In this document: positions 1-5,101 of the stretch, one piece after another
Numbering within the stretch: position 1 is the stretch's first letter
Layout of the letters: each line of letters begins with the position of its first letter
Source of the DNA: Leucothrix mucor
GTDB lineage: Bacteria > Pseudomonadota > Gammaproteobacteria > Thiotrichales > Thiotrichaceae
Direction: 5' to 3'
DNA: 5,331 nucleotides
NCBI GenBank assembly: GCA_011322515.1
Contig: DRMS01000446.1
Coordinates: 1-5,331 of the forward strand
The notes under the pieces: model-generated
What the model was told of the DNA's origin: nothing
Database searches by the model: none
The model's input: only the letters and a program-made list of their open reading frames with translations
Made by a program: the position numbers and the translations under genes

Positions 1-1222
1 ATAGTATGGTGCGGTCTGTGCCGAGTAAGATGGCTTCTGGGTATTGTGCTTGAATAGCTTTATAGTGCAGACCTATTTCTCGCCATCCTTTTAAGCGCTT
101 GCGTAAATCTGTTTTACTGCTTAATTCATATCCTGCCAGATTAAAAATGGCTTCGGTGTGATAAACCAATGCGCCTAATGCGAGATTAATAGTGATAGCC
201 GTGATTAATAAACGTATGCGGTTTTTTTCTAATAACCATGCGGCAACTAATATACTCGCAGTAATATAAGTAGGCGCAGCCCAGTTTGCATTAGCGCGTC
301 CAAATAAGGCTTGTAGTAAAATAATGCCTAAAAACATCCAGCTAAAACTGATTAAGAGCGCTTTGTGTTTGAGTTTTTGGGTAAAGCTGAGGATTAAAAA
401 TAGTATAAAAAAGACAGGGCCAAAAACCAGTAGCTGCCCAATGATAAAGGTGCCTAGTTCATCCCAGTGAAATAAGCGTTGTTCAAATTCAGCTATTTCG
501 GAGGTATGTACAAAGGTGATATAGCCATGCTGTGCATTCCAATATAAATTGGGTAGCCATAATGCAAAGGCTAATAAGGTAGCAACCCATAGGCGCGGAT
601 TTTTAAATATTGCAAATTGTTTGCTAGCGAGCAAATAAGCCAATGCAGAGAATACAAAAATGCCCATAGTATATTTGCTTTCCATTCCCATACCGCCCGC
701 AAAACCCATTAGTAGCCACCAATGCCATGCGTTTGAATCTAGGGCGCGGATAAAGCCATAAAAAGCTAATACCCAGAAGAAGAACAGTGCAATATCAGTA
801 GAAATCACCAATGATGACAGGCTAACGGCGGGTAGTGTTATAAACACCAAGGCACTGACGAGTCCAATGCGACGATTAAATAAAAAGACCGCGCTGAAAT
901 AAATTAATAGCGTGGTTAAAGGGTAAATAATCAAGCTACCTGCACGAATACAGGTTTCACTATCCCCGCAAACAGAGGTAGTTGCCGCGATAATTAAAGC
1001 GATAACAGGGGGCTTAGAATAGAAGCCTAAATCAAGATTTTGTGACCAAAACCAATACTGTGCTTCATCTATATACAAGCTGGTGATGCTATCACTCATC
1101 GTAGACATTACGTTGTAACGCCACAGGGTTAGGGTGAGTAATGCTAGTAATAAGGTGACTAGTTCTTTAGAGGGGAGTAGGAAAGATGGTTTGCCTATGA
1201 CGTTTTTATTTATTATTGGCAT
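1..1222 (-). CDS. GT39/ArnT-like membrane glycosyltransferase, N-terminal 407 residues (3' end outside window)
   Basis: The reading frame stays open from an ATG at 1222 to the left edge. The family transfers sugars from polyprenyl-phosphate donors to lipid or protein acceptors, with catalysis on the periplasmic side of the inner membrane. Seen here: an N-terminal hydrophobic segment (about 19-33), then a loop with the acidic DEAQYWFWS motif (52-60) and SKPPVIA (69-75), where this family carries its catalytic Asp/Glu. Many further hydrophobic helices follow (about 94-160, 183-224, 258-306, 316-354). Family-like motifs are STDIALFFFW (141-150), ESKYT (181-185), LYWNAQHGYITF (226-237) and NANWAAP (311-317). 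A KGWREIG stretch (378-384) begins the C-terminal soluble part. The start has AAAGGGAAAT just upstream. The acceptor substrate cannot be told, so ArnT itself is not claimed. It lies in the same orientation as folE2, 169 bp downstream of it. Confidence 0.85.
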   Translation of the reverse strand, partial: MPIINKNVIGKPSFLLPSKELVTLLLALLTLTLWRYNVMSTMSDSITSLYIDEAQYWFWSQNLDLGFYSKPPVIALIIAATTSVCGDSETCIRAGSLIIYPLTTLLIYFSAVFLFNRRIGLVSALVFITLPAVSLSSLVISTDIALFFFWVLAFYGFIRALDSNAWHWWLLMGFAGGMGMESKYTMGIFVFSALAYLLASKQFAIFKNPRLWVATLLAFALWLPNLYWNAQHGYITFVHTSEIAEFEQRLFHWDELGTFIIGQLLVFGPVFFILFLILSFTQKLKHKALLISFSWMFLGIILLQALFGRANANWAAPTYITASILVAAWLLEKNRIRLLITAITINLALGALVYHTEAIFNLAGYELSSKTDLRKRLKGWREIGLHYKAIQAQYPEAILLGTDRTIL

Positions 1223-1247
1223 ATTTCCCTTTGTAGCTAATGAAAAT

Positions 1248-1311
1248 GGCTACACTTTGGTAGCCGTATGAAGTTTACATAATACGGGATAGTGCGTTGC
1301 TACTATCTCCC
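1248..1311 (-). terminator. Two short hairpins between folE2 and the glycosyltransferase gene, possible weak 3' end of folE2
   Basis: Two inverted repeats lie in the gap after folE2. GATAGT (1288-1293) pairs with ACTATC (1302-1307), extended by GG/CC pairs past a bulge (1286-1311). GGCTAC (1248-1253) pairs with GTAGCC (1260-1265) around a 6-nt loop, and on the minus strand it is followed by ATTTTC. Neither has a strong U tract, so termination is only a possibility. A TATAGT hexamer on the minus strand (1314-1319) and a TATTAT hexamer (1280-1285) could be -10 boxes for the glycosyltransferase, but I found no convincing -35 for either. Confidence 0.25.
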
Positions 1312-1351
1312 ATACTATACTTATAGGCTACAGAAGTGTTGCTTTTCTAGC

Positions 1352-1384
1352 TTTCTTTGGCGTGCTCTGCGTCTTTGTGAGAAA
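1352..1384. repeat. G/T-rich intergenic motif of three imperfect 9-10-mers
   Basis: Just past the folE2 stop the plus strand reads CTTTGGCGTG, CTCTGCGT and CTTTGTGAG in succession, three imperfect versions of one short unit. From memory, similar strings (CTTTGCGTCTTTGCG-type) recur between genes in many unrelated bacterial genomes, without a settled function. It is not part of any gene seen here. Confidence 0.35.
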
Positions 1385-1391
1385 TAATATG

Positions 1392-2366
1392 CTACAACGG
1401 AAACTCTCGTGGATCATCTCGATAACCGTTTTCTACGCCCTTAACCACTACCGCAACGGCATTATGTGGATGCAAGCTTTCCATATGATTAACCCGAATC
1501 CAAAAGTCATCCAGCGTATTATCTTGTATCAAAGCAGCTTGTAAACGTCTGGCTGCATCTTCACAAAACATAAGATTAGCGGCATTTAAACGCGCAAACT
1601 CTTGCTCATCTTCTCGCTTCACCGCCGCTTGCACGGGGGTTTGCAATGCATCTTCAATTTGATCAATTAAGCGTGAAATAGGCAAATCATCAACACGATC
1701 ATTCAGCTTTACTCGTACTTGTGCAACGCTACGTTGGCTATGTGGCGTTGCGCTGATGCCAGAAGTAGTGCCTAACCAATCGTGTACGGCAACATAATCT
1801 ACTGTTTCTTGCTCAGCAAACTGCGCTTTGAAACCTTGTTGAATAATATCTCGCGCTAATGCGGCAGAGCATGGGCAGGTTGAGGAATAGGGTACTTCAA
1901 CGCTTAATTCAGTGCTTATTTTGCCCTTACGCAGGGAAATAATAGGACGAACTTTATAGCTCTTCCAACCCGCATTGTCACTTTTTAAAGATTTTCTACG
2001 TTCAAAGAAATTCACTCGACACTCCAGATAGGCAGAGTCGCTAATATCTTCATGTGATTCGGCGAATGATTTAACCACTTTACGTAATAAGGCGGGGGTT
2101 AAGGCATCATTACTTAGAATTTCATCAATAGCAATGTATAAGCGCGACATATGAATACCCTTGCTATTAGGGTCGGTCAAATTAACATAAGCTTGAACAC
2201 GAGCAACGGATTGAATGCGCTCCTTTTTTCCATTGATTAAAAAAACAGGCATTTCTATCTCACTCATGCCTACCCAATTTAATGGAGAATTGGGTCCTGA
2301 ATGGGGTTCGTTTGCTATATCAGGCAAACTACAGCTATTGTCATTACAATCTTTGCTAGCACTCAT
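1392..2366 (-). CDS. folE2: GTP cyclohydrolase IB (FolE2), complete
   Basis: FolE2 converts GTP to 7,8-dihydroneopterin triphosphate plus formate, the first step towards tetrahydrofolate and also the entry to queuosine precursors. It is the FolE isozyme that can work with metals other than zinc. The 324-residue frame shows the family landmarks in order: LNWVGMSEIEMPV (29-41), KGIHMSRL (69-76), the cysteine motif STCPCS (162-167), PHSQRS (208-213), KREDEQEFARLNAANLMFCEDAAR (250-273) and NHMESLHPHNAVA (293-305). The Cys, Glu and His ligands of the active-site metal are therefore present. The longer N-terminus (start at 2366) is preferred over the internal Met34 because it has AGAAAGG 8 nt upstream and because proteobacterial homologues carry a similar leader before the WVGM motif. 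The C-terminus ends DPREFPL. I see no paralogous folE and no zinc-regulator operator in the window, so zinc-dependent control is not supported. Confidence 0.97.
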   Translation of the reverse strand: MSASKDCNDNSCSLPDIANEPHSGPNSPLNWVGMSEIEMPVFLINGKKERIQSVARVQAYVNLTDPNSKGIHMSRLYIAIDEILSNDALTPALLRKVVKSFAESHEDISDSAYLECRVNFFERRKSLKSDNAGWKSYKVRPIISLRKGKISTELSVEVPYSSTCPCSAALARDIIQQGFKAQFAEQETVDYVAVHDWLGTTSGISATPHSQRSVAQVRVKLNDRVDDLPISRLIDQIEDALQTPVQAAVKREDEQEFARLNAANLMFCEDAARRLQAALIQDNTLDDFWIRVNHMESLHPHNAVAVVVKGVENGYRDDPREFPL

Positions 2367-2401
2367 AAAGAGACCTTTCTTAAAAACACAAAAAACGGGG
2401 C

Positions 2402-2407
2402 ATTATA
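2402..2407 (-). promoter_or_regulatory. -10 box of the folE2 promoter (TATAAT)
   Basis: On the minus strand the sequence reads GATGTATAATGCC, a perfect sigma-70 -10 hexamer with TG just before it, about 35 nt upstream of the folE2 start codon. This would give a short leader of roughly 30 nt. The -35 region is poor (AGCACC at 18-bp spacing), so the preceding TG may compensate. No second promoter is evident. Confidence 0.5.
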
Positions 2408-2630
2408 CATCAAGTCAGTGGAGGAGGTGCTAATTCCCTCATAAATATATCCCTTATACGCTGATTAAATAGGGTGTGGTGGATAAAAATCAAGATGTAA
2501 ATTTGAATCTATATTAACCTCACAGAATAAAGCTAAAATGAACCAATCGGTTAATGTAGATCGGCTCTATTGGAGACATGATTAAAACAGAAAAAATAAA
2601 TGAAGCTCCTGTGAAAAATGGGTGCAAAAG

Positions 2631-2636
2631 TATAAT
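2631..2636 (+). promoter_or_regulatory. Candidate -10 box for the SH3-protein gene
   Basis: A perfect TATAAT lies 102 nt upstream of the ATG at 2739, in the correct orientation. No good -35 accompanies it (TGTGAA at 15-bp spacing is the nearest). Because the surroundings are A+T-rich, a chance match is quite possible. Confidence 0.3.
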
Positions 2637-2738
2637 TTGAGGAACTTCTTACCTAGTAATAAGACTTATTTATATGAGTGATAAAAAAATTAAGGAATAG
2701 TCCTGAAATAAAATGATTGCTCCTAAAGGAATTAGATT

Positions 2739-3320
2739 ATGAAACAAATATTAATTATTATTTTTACAACCTTTTTTTTATCGAGTGTTGCACTAGCTGA
2801 TTTATATGAAGTCACCCATGTTGATTCGACAGACTCGCTTAATATGCGCAACGCTGCGCGGGTTTCCGCATCGATAGTCACTTCACTCCCTTTTAATGCT
2901 ACACGAATAACGGTGCTAAAAACGGTTCAAAATCATCGTAGTAAATGGTCTAAAATTAGCTGGAAAGGTAATATTGGATGGGTTAATGCTTATTATCTTC
3001 GTGTTGCTACTTTGCAAACCTTTCAATGCTCTGGAGCAGAGCCATTTTGGAGCTTGGAGATAACCGCAAGCAATACTGTCAAGTTTAATAATTATGATAT
3101 AGGTAATTTTCAAGCTCCAATTAGCTTCCAAAAAATACCTTCGGGAAGACCTCCTGAAGCTGGTATTCGGGTGACAAAAGCAGTTTCCTCTAATCATTCA
3201 GCACTTATTGTAACGACTGAAGAAGCTTGTGAGGGCGACATGTCAGGTATTACTCATGCTTACTCTATGACGGCCTTAATTAATAATAATATTGTTTTAG
3301 TGGGGTGTTGTAGCAATTGA
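2739..3320 (+). CDS. Secreted SH3-domain protein with COG3650-like C-terminal domain
   Basis: The 193-residue product begins with a clear Sec signal peptide, cleaved after ALA (residue 20), so the protein is periplasmic or exported. Residues about 21-90 form a bacterial SH3 domain: LNMRNAARVSASIVTSLP, then WSKISWKGNIGWVNAYYL, the usual pattern of RT loop and terminal WV-x-YL strands. Such domains often bind peptidoglycan or other cell-surface ligands. Residues about 93-193 match the layout of the uncharacterised COG3650 family: CSGAEPFWSLEI (97-108) and CEGDMSGITHAYSMTA...GCC (164-191). Its four cysteines (97, 164, 190, 191) all lie in this half and could form disulfides. AAGGA sits 8 nt before the ATG. 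The function is unknown; the domain assignments are by motif only. The gene is transcribed away from folE2 and is 302 bp upstream of the next gene in the same direction. Confidence 0.85.
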   Translation: MKQILIIIFTTFFLSSVALADLYEVTHVDSTDSLNMRNAARVSASIVTSLPFNATRITVLKTVQNHRSKWSKISWKGNIGWVNAYYLRVATLQTFQCSGAEPFWSLEITASNTVKFNNYDIGNFQAPISFQKIPSGRPPEAGIRVTKAVSSNHSALIVTTEEACEGDMSGITHAYSMTALINNNIVLVGCCSN

Positions 3321-3430
3321 TTGAGTCCTATCAATCGTTGCGTAGAGCGATTATACATCTTTTAATATGTTCTAATCAGGAATAAAAAAGCGGCGCAATA
3401 GGAGTGGATTCATTACTTGAAACTTCCTAA
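3317..3430. repeat. Possible decayed copy of palindromic element A
   Basis: Starting at the stop codon of the SH3 gene, the sequence aligns with the centre and right half of the element at 4108-4268. CGTTGCGTAGAGCGATTATAC (3336-3356) matches 17 of 21 bases of 4175-4195, mostly with transition differences. AATAAAAA (3381-3388) then falls at exactly the same distance (45 nt) as in the intact element, and a TTCCTAA (3424-3430) lies near the position of the intact right end. Over 53 ungapped positions I count 36 identities. The left half is missing or lies unrecognisably inside the gene, and the palindrome itself has decayed. Confidence 0.4.
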
Positions 3431-3622
3431 GGCAGAAGATCGGAAAATACACGGACAACATGCTAGATTTATTGTGTGCTCCTACTTGTAGGGCGTCCCA
3501 ATTTTAAACTGATAACGGCTATTTGTTTGATTGCTAATCATCAAAATTCCTGATAAAACATCTGAAATGATGAAAATAAAAATGTAAAGCTATCCTGAAT
3601 CACAAAATGATAGGAGTAAAAA
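3321..3622. other. Intergenic region upstream of the lysine-rich protein gene
   Basis: Its first third is the decayed repeat described separately. After it come a small hairpin (CCTACTTGTAGG, 3481-3492) and TTTGAT/ATCAAA half-sites (3526-3531 and 3540-3545) with an inner TGATTGCTAATCA, which could be an operator for the gene that follows but is unproven. I find no convincing paired -35/-10 promoter and no coding potential. Confidence 0.4.
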
Positions 3623-4102
3623 ATGATTGAATTTACAACTAAATTTTTGCTTGCGGCTCTATTGCTTTTTGGCAAAGTCGCGTGGGCGGAGGAGAAAAGT
3701 AGCGAGCATCAAAAAAATATAAGCAAGGCAGTTAGCGCGCAGTTGCTACGCATGAAGCTAAAAAAAATGGGCAAAATAAAGATGGATAACAACGTTGCTA
3801 AAGACTTAAAGCGATTGCCTGAAACTTCTGATCTGAAAGCAGAAGATAAAAAGCCAGATACAGCTAGTCAACAACAAAATGATCAACAGCCCGTTATAGC
3901 CATCAAACCTTATCTTAGTAAAAAAACGCTTACTCCAGTTGTTAAAAAAGAAACCAAAAAACTAAAAAAAAGTGAAGAAAAACAGAAAAAAGTAGTTAAG
4001 ACTGAGGAGGGGGAAAGAAAAAATTCACTTTCCAATCAGCAAAAAAATGATAGTTTACGCTTAAAACTGCAAGATTTGATAAATAGCACCCCTAATAATT
4101 AA
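3623..4102 (+). CDS. Secreted lysine-rich protein of unknown function
   Basis: I do not recognise this 159-residue protein. It starts with a signal peptide (hydrophobic 8-17, cleavage after AWA at residue 22). The mature part is extremely hydrophilic: about 30 lysines in the whole chain, many in runs such as KKETKKLKKSEEKQKK (108-123), plus Gln/Asn-rich stretches (83-89, 138-142) and no cysteine after the signal peptide. The middle is probably disordered. The ends of the mature part look weakly helical (KNISKAVSAQLLRMKLKKM, 31-49, and DSLRLKLQDLINS, 143-155). AGGAG lies 6 nt before the ATG, so translation is well supported. It could coat or bind a polyanion such as nucleic acid, LPS or cell wall, but that is inference from charge alone. 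The stop codon lies 5 nt before palindromic element A, with a convergent gene on the far side. Confidence 0.75.
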   Translation: MIEFTTKFLLAALLLFGKVAWAEEKSSEHQKNISKAVSAQLLRMKLKKMGKIKMDNNVAKDLKRLPETSDLKAEDKKPDTASQQQNDQQPVIAIKPYLSKKTLTPVVKKETKKLKKSEEKQKKVVKTEEGERKNSLSNQQKNDSLRLKLQDLINSTPNN

Positions 4103-4107
4103 CCTAA

Positions 4108-4268
4108 GGAACGAGCACGAAACAACTTCCCGATCTCTAACTTGCTTTTTTATCCCAGCTTGAATGATCTCATTCGTTGCATAGAGTGACTATGCAACGA
4201 ATGAGATCATTCAAGCTGAAATAAAAATTCTGCGTTAGAACTTCGGGAAGTTATTCCGTGCTCGTTCC
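4108..4268. mobile_element. Palindromic MITE-like element A (161 bp) with TAA on both sides
   Basis: The ends are perfect 12-bp inverted repeats, GGAACGAGCACG (4108-4119) and its complement (4257-4268). Inside, ACTTCCCG recurs inverted, then A/T runs, and the centre is a perfect 29-bp stem (4156-4184 with 4190-4218) around the 5-nt loop AGTGA. The two halves are therefore near-complete reverse complements with a few substitutions. A TAA flanks each end (4105-4107, 4269-4271), compatible with a short target-site duplication. There is no room for a transposase, so any movement would depend on enzymes supplied elsewhere. It fills the entire space between two convergent genes and would form a strong RNA hairpin when read from either side, so it may serve as a bidirectional 3'-end structure. 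No U tract follows the stem in either direction. Confidence 0.75.
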
Positions 4269-4795
4269 TAATAATAGGGTGACCCAGCATGTAGGATTGG
4301 TGGCATTCCTGCTAAACTTGAGGACTGAATAAATCCTAATGGAAAAAAATTATAAACATTAAAATAGGAATGAAATTCTCGCGCATTAATAACAGGTATT
4401 TTTTTATTGACAAGATGCTTGATAATATCATTACGTACAAGACCTACTCGAGGAGAGTATTGATTCTTTAAATAAAATGCTCTATAAATAGCAATTATAA
4501 TCCAATGCTCATTAGTCAATGTCAATCTATCTTTTGTAGCCATACAAACACAACGCTTTGGTGACCACTCATCTGGATTATGTATAAACAGCCTATCTGC
4601 TATATCACTGGATATTTTATACTGAGAAGCAGGCCTAGGCGCTATATTATTCTTTTCCATGAGGACACCCCTCATAGAATTTTTTATTTCATCTTTTGTA
4701 ATATTCATTACTTCAACTTGGTATAACTCTGCCCGTTCTACAGTTGAAATTATTAATGAAGGTTCATTCCAAACAACTAAATTATTTGATTCCAA
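4268..4795 (-). CDS. Divergent DsrC/TusE-family protein lacking both C-terminal cysteines
   Basis: DsrC and TusE are small sulfur-carrier proteins that hold persulfide or trisulfide on C-terminal cysteines in sulfite reduction, sulfur oxidation or tRNA thiolation. The resemblance is in the last 105 of 175 residues: NPDEWSPKR (73-81), DRLTLTNEHWIIIAIYRAFYL (89-109), YSPRVGLV (113-120), and NVYNFFPLGFIQSSSLAGMP (146-165), which corresponds to the family's LYELFPYGPAKQACKIAGLP. The cysteine in QACKIAG is Ser159 here, and the penultimate GCV cysteine corresponds to Ser172 in GSPYY. The only cysteines are a C-x-C at 82-84. The first 70 residues are an extension I do not recognise. The start codon is TTG at 4795, supported by AAGGA 6 nt upstream and an in-frame stop just before it; the next candidate is Met30. 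Classical sulfur carriage is unlikely. Family membership is by motif and should be confirmed by profile search. Confidence 0.7.
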   Translation of the reverse strand: MESNNLVVWNEPSLIISTVERAELYQVEVMNITKDEIKNSMRGVLMEKNNIAPRPASQYKISSDIADRLFIHNPDEWSPKRCVCMATKDRLTLTNEHWIIIAIYRAFYLKNQYSPRVGLVRNDIIKHLVNKKIPVINAREFHSYFNVYNFFPLGFIQSSSLAGMPPILHAGSPYY

Positions 4796-4806
4796 ACTTG
4801 ATCCTT
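4789..4806 (-). promoter_or_regulatory. Shine-Dalgarno and TTG start of the DsrC-like gene
   Basis: On the minus strand AAGGATCAAGTTTG places a good AAGGA ribosome site 6 nt before a TTG codon, and an in-frame TAA immediately upstream rules out a longer product. No ATG in this frame has a comparable site, which decides the start. Confidence 0.65.
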
Positions 4807-4917
4807 AAGTCTTTATGATTACAAGGCATCGTCAGTGGCGTAGCTCGTACAGTCTCCCTAGTCTCGTAACTAGAAAAAGAATTTAATAAGCAACGCTAGT
4901 AATACGAAAAAAACTAA

Positions 4918-5101
4918 TAGTTTCAGGCTACCAGTTTAAGGTGAGGCAGTTCATGTTTCTGCTATTCACCCGCACCCTTCGACAAGCTCAGGAAGCGGTG
5001 TCCTGAGTCTACCGAAGGGCTAGTTCCCTGAGCTTGTCGAAGGGTGCGGGTTATTTGCCATGACGTTACTTGTCCCGCCTTAAGTTGGTAGCCTAGTTTC
5101 A
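4918..5101. mobile_element. Palindromic MITE-like element B (4926-5093) with 8-bp direct repeats TAGTTTCA
   Basis: The element has 16-bp terminal inverted repeats, GGCTACCAGTTTAAGG (4926-4941) against the complement of 5078-5093 (14 of 16 identical). It is flanked by a perfect 8-bp direct repeat, TAGTTTCA at 4918-4925 and 5094-5101, which has the form of a target-site duplication. Its interior is a second, perfect 24-bp inverted repeat (4969-4992 with 5027-5050). It is 168 bp long and carries no gene. An 8-bp duplication with GG-starting ends would fit mobilisation by an ISL3- or IS1595-type transposase supplied in trans; that is inference. The right-hand direct repeat overlaps the stop codon of the adjacent RidA-fold gene without altering it. 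Confidence 0.8.
4969..5050. repeat. CCCTTCGACAAGCTCAGG repeat cluster inside element B
   Basis: Three copies of one 18-bp unit are present: CCCTTCGACAAGCTCAGG at 4975-4992, its exact reverse complement at 5027-5044, and a divergent copy CCTGAGTCTACCGAAGGG at 5002-5019 in the same orientation as the last. The outer two are extended by CCCGCA/TGCGGG to 24-bp arms around a 34-nt centre. From memory, this CCCTTCGAC...CTCAGG string is a very common dispersed repeat in several proteobacterial genomes. The long GC-rich stem would be a strong hairpin in transcripts of the gene at 5099-5331. Confidence 0.85.

Larger units (their letters stand above)
2367..2738. other. Intergenic region between divergent folE2 and the SH3-protein gene
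   Basis: This 372-bp A+T-rich gap carries the two opposing promoters. Small inverted repeats are visible (AACCAATCGGTT at 2541-2552; GAGG/CCTC flanking 2420-2440), none long enough to call a structured RNA. A 20-codon frame (2578-2640, starting MIKTEK) has GGAG close before its ATG, but no other support. I see no recognisable gene remnant or riboswitch. Confidence 0.5.

Noticed and set aside
1362..1544. 60-codon plus-strand open frame overlapping the 3' end of folE2
   Set aside because: It lies mostly antisense to a firmly identified gene, has no ribosome site and no recognisable protein features.
2215..2433. 72-codon plus-strand open frame antisense to the folE2 start
   Set aside because: It covers conserved folE2 codons and its promoter on the opposite strand; no ribosome site.
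2367..2480. Zinc-regulator (Zur) operator in front of folE2
   Set aside because: folE2 genes are often Zur-controlled, but no GTTATAA-type palindrome is visible here.
2578..2640. Possible 20-residue small protein in the gap before the SH3 gene
   Set aside because: GGAG is only a few bases from the ATG and nothing else supports translation; it also overlaps the candidate -10 box.
2916..3197. 93-codon minus-strand open frame inside the SH3-protein gene
   Set aside because: The plus-strand frame has a signal peptide, ribosome site and domain motifs; this one has none.
4108..4268. Element A as a classical Rho-independent terminator
   Set aside because: The stem is far longer than usual and no U run follows it on either strand; matched ends and flanking TAA point to an inserted repeat instead.
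4091..4275. 9-bp direct repeat CCTAATAAT (4091-4099 and 4267-4275) as target duplication of element A
   Set aside because: The left copy lies 9 bp outside the inverted-repeat end while the right copy overlaps it, so the borders do not fit; TAA/TAA fits better.
4796..4917. Promoter for the DsrC-like gene
   Set aside because: Only weak hexamers are present (for example TTTCGT with TTAAAT at 17 bp); not distinguishable from background in this A+T-rich stretch.
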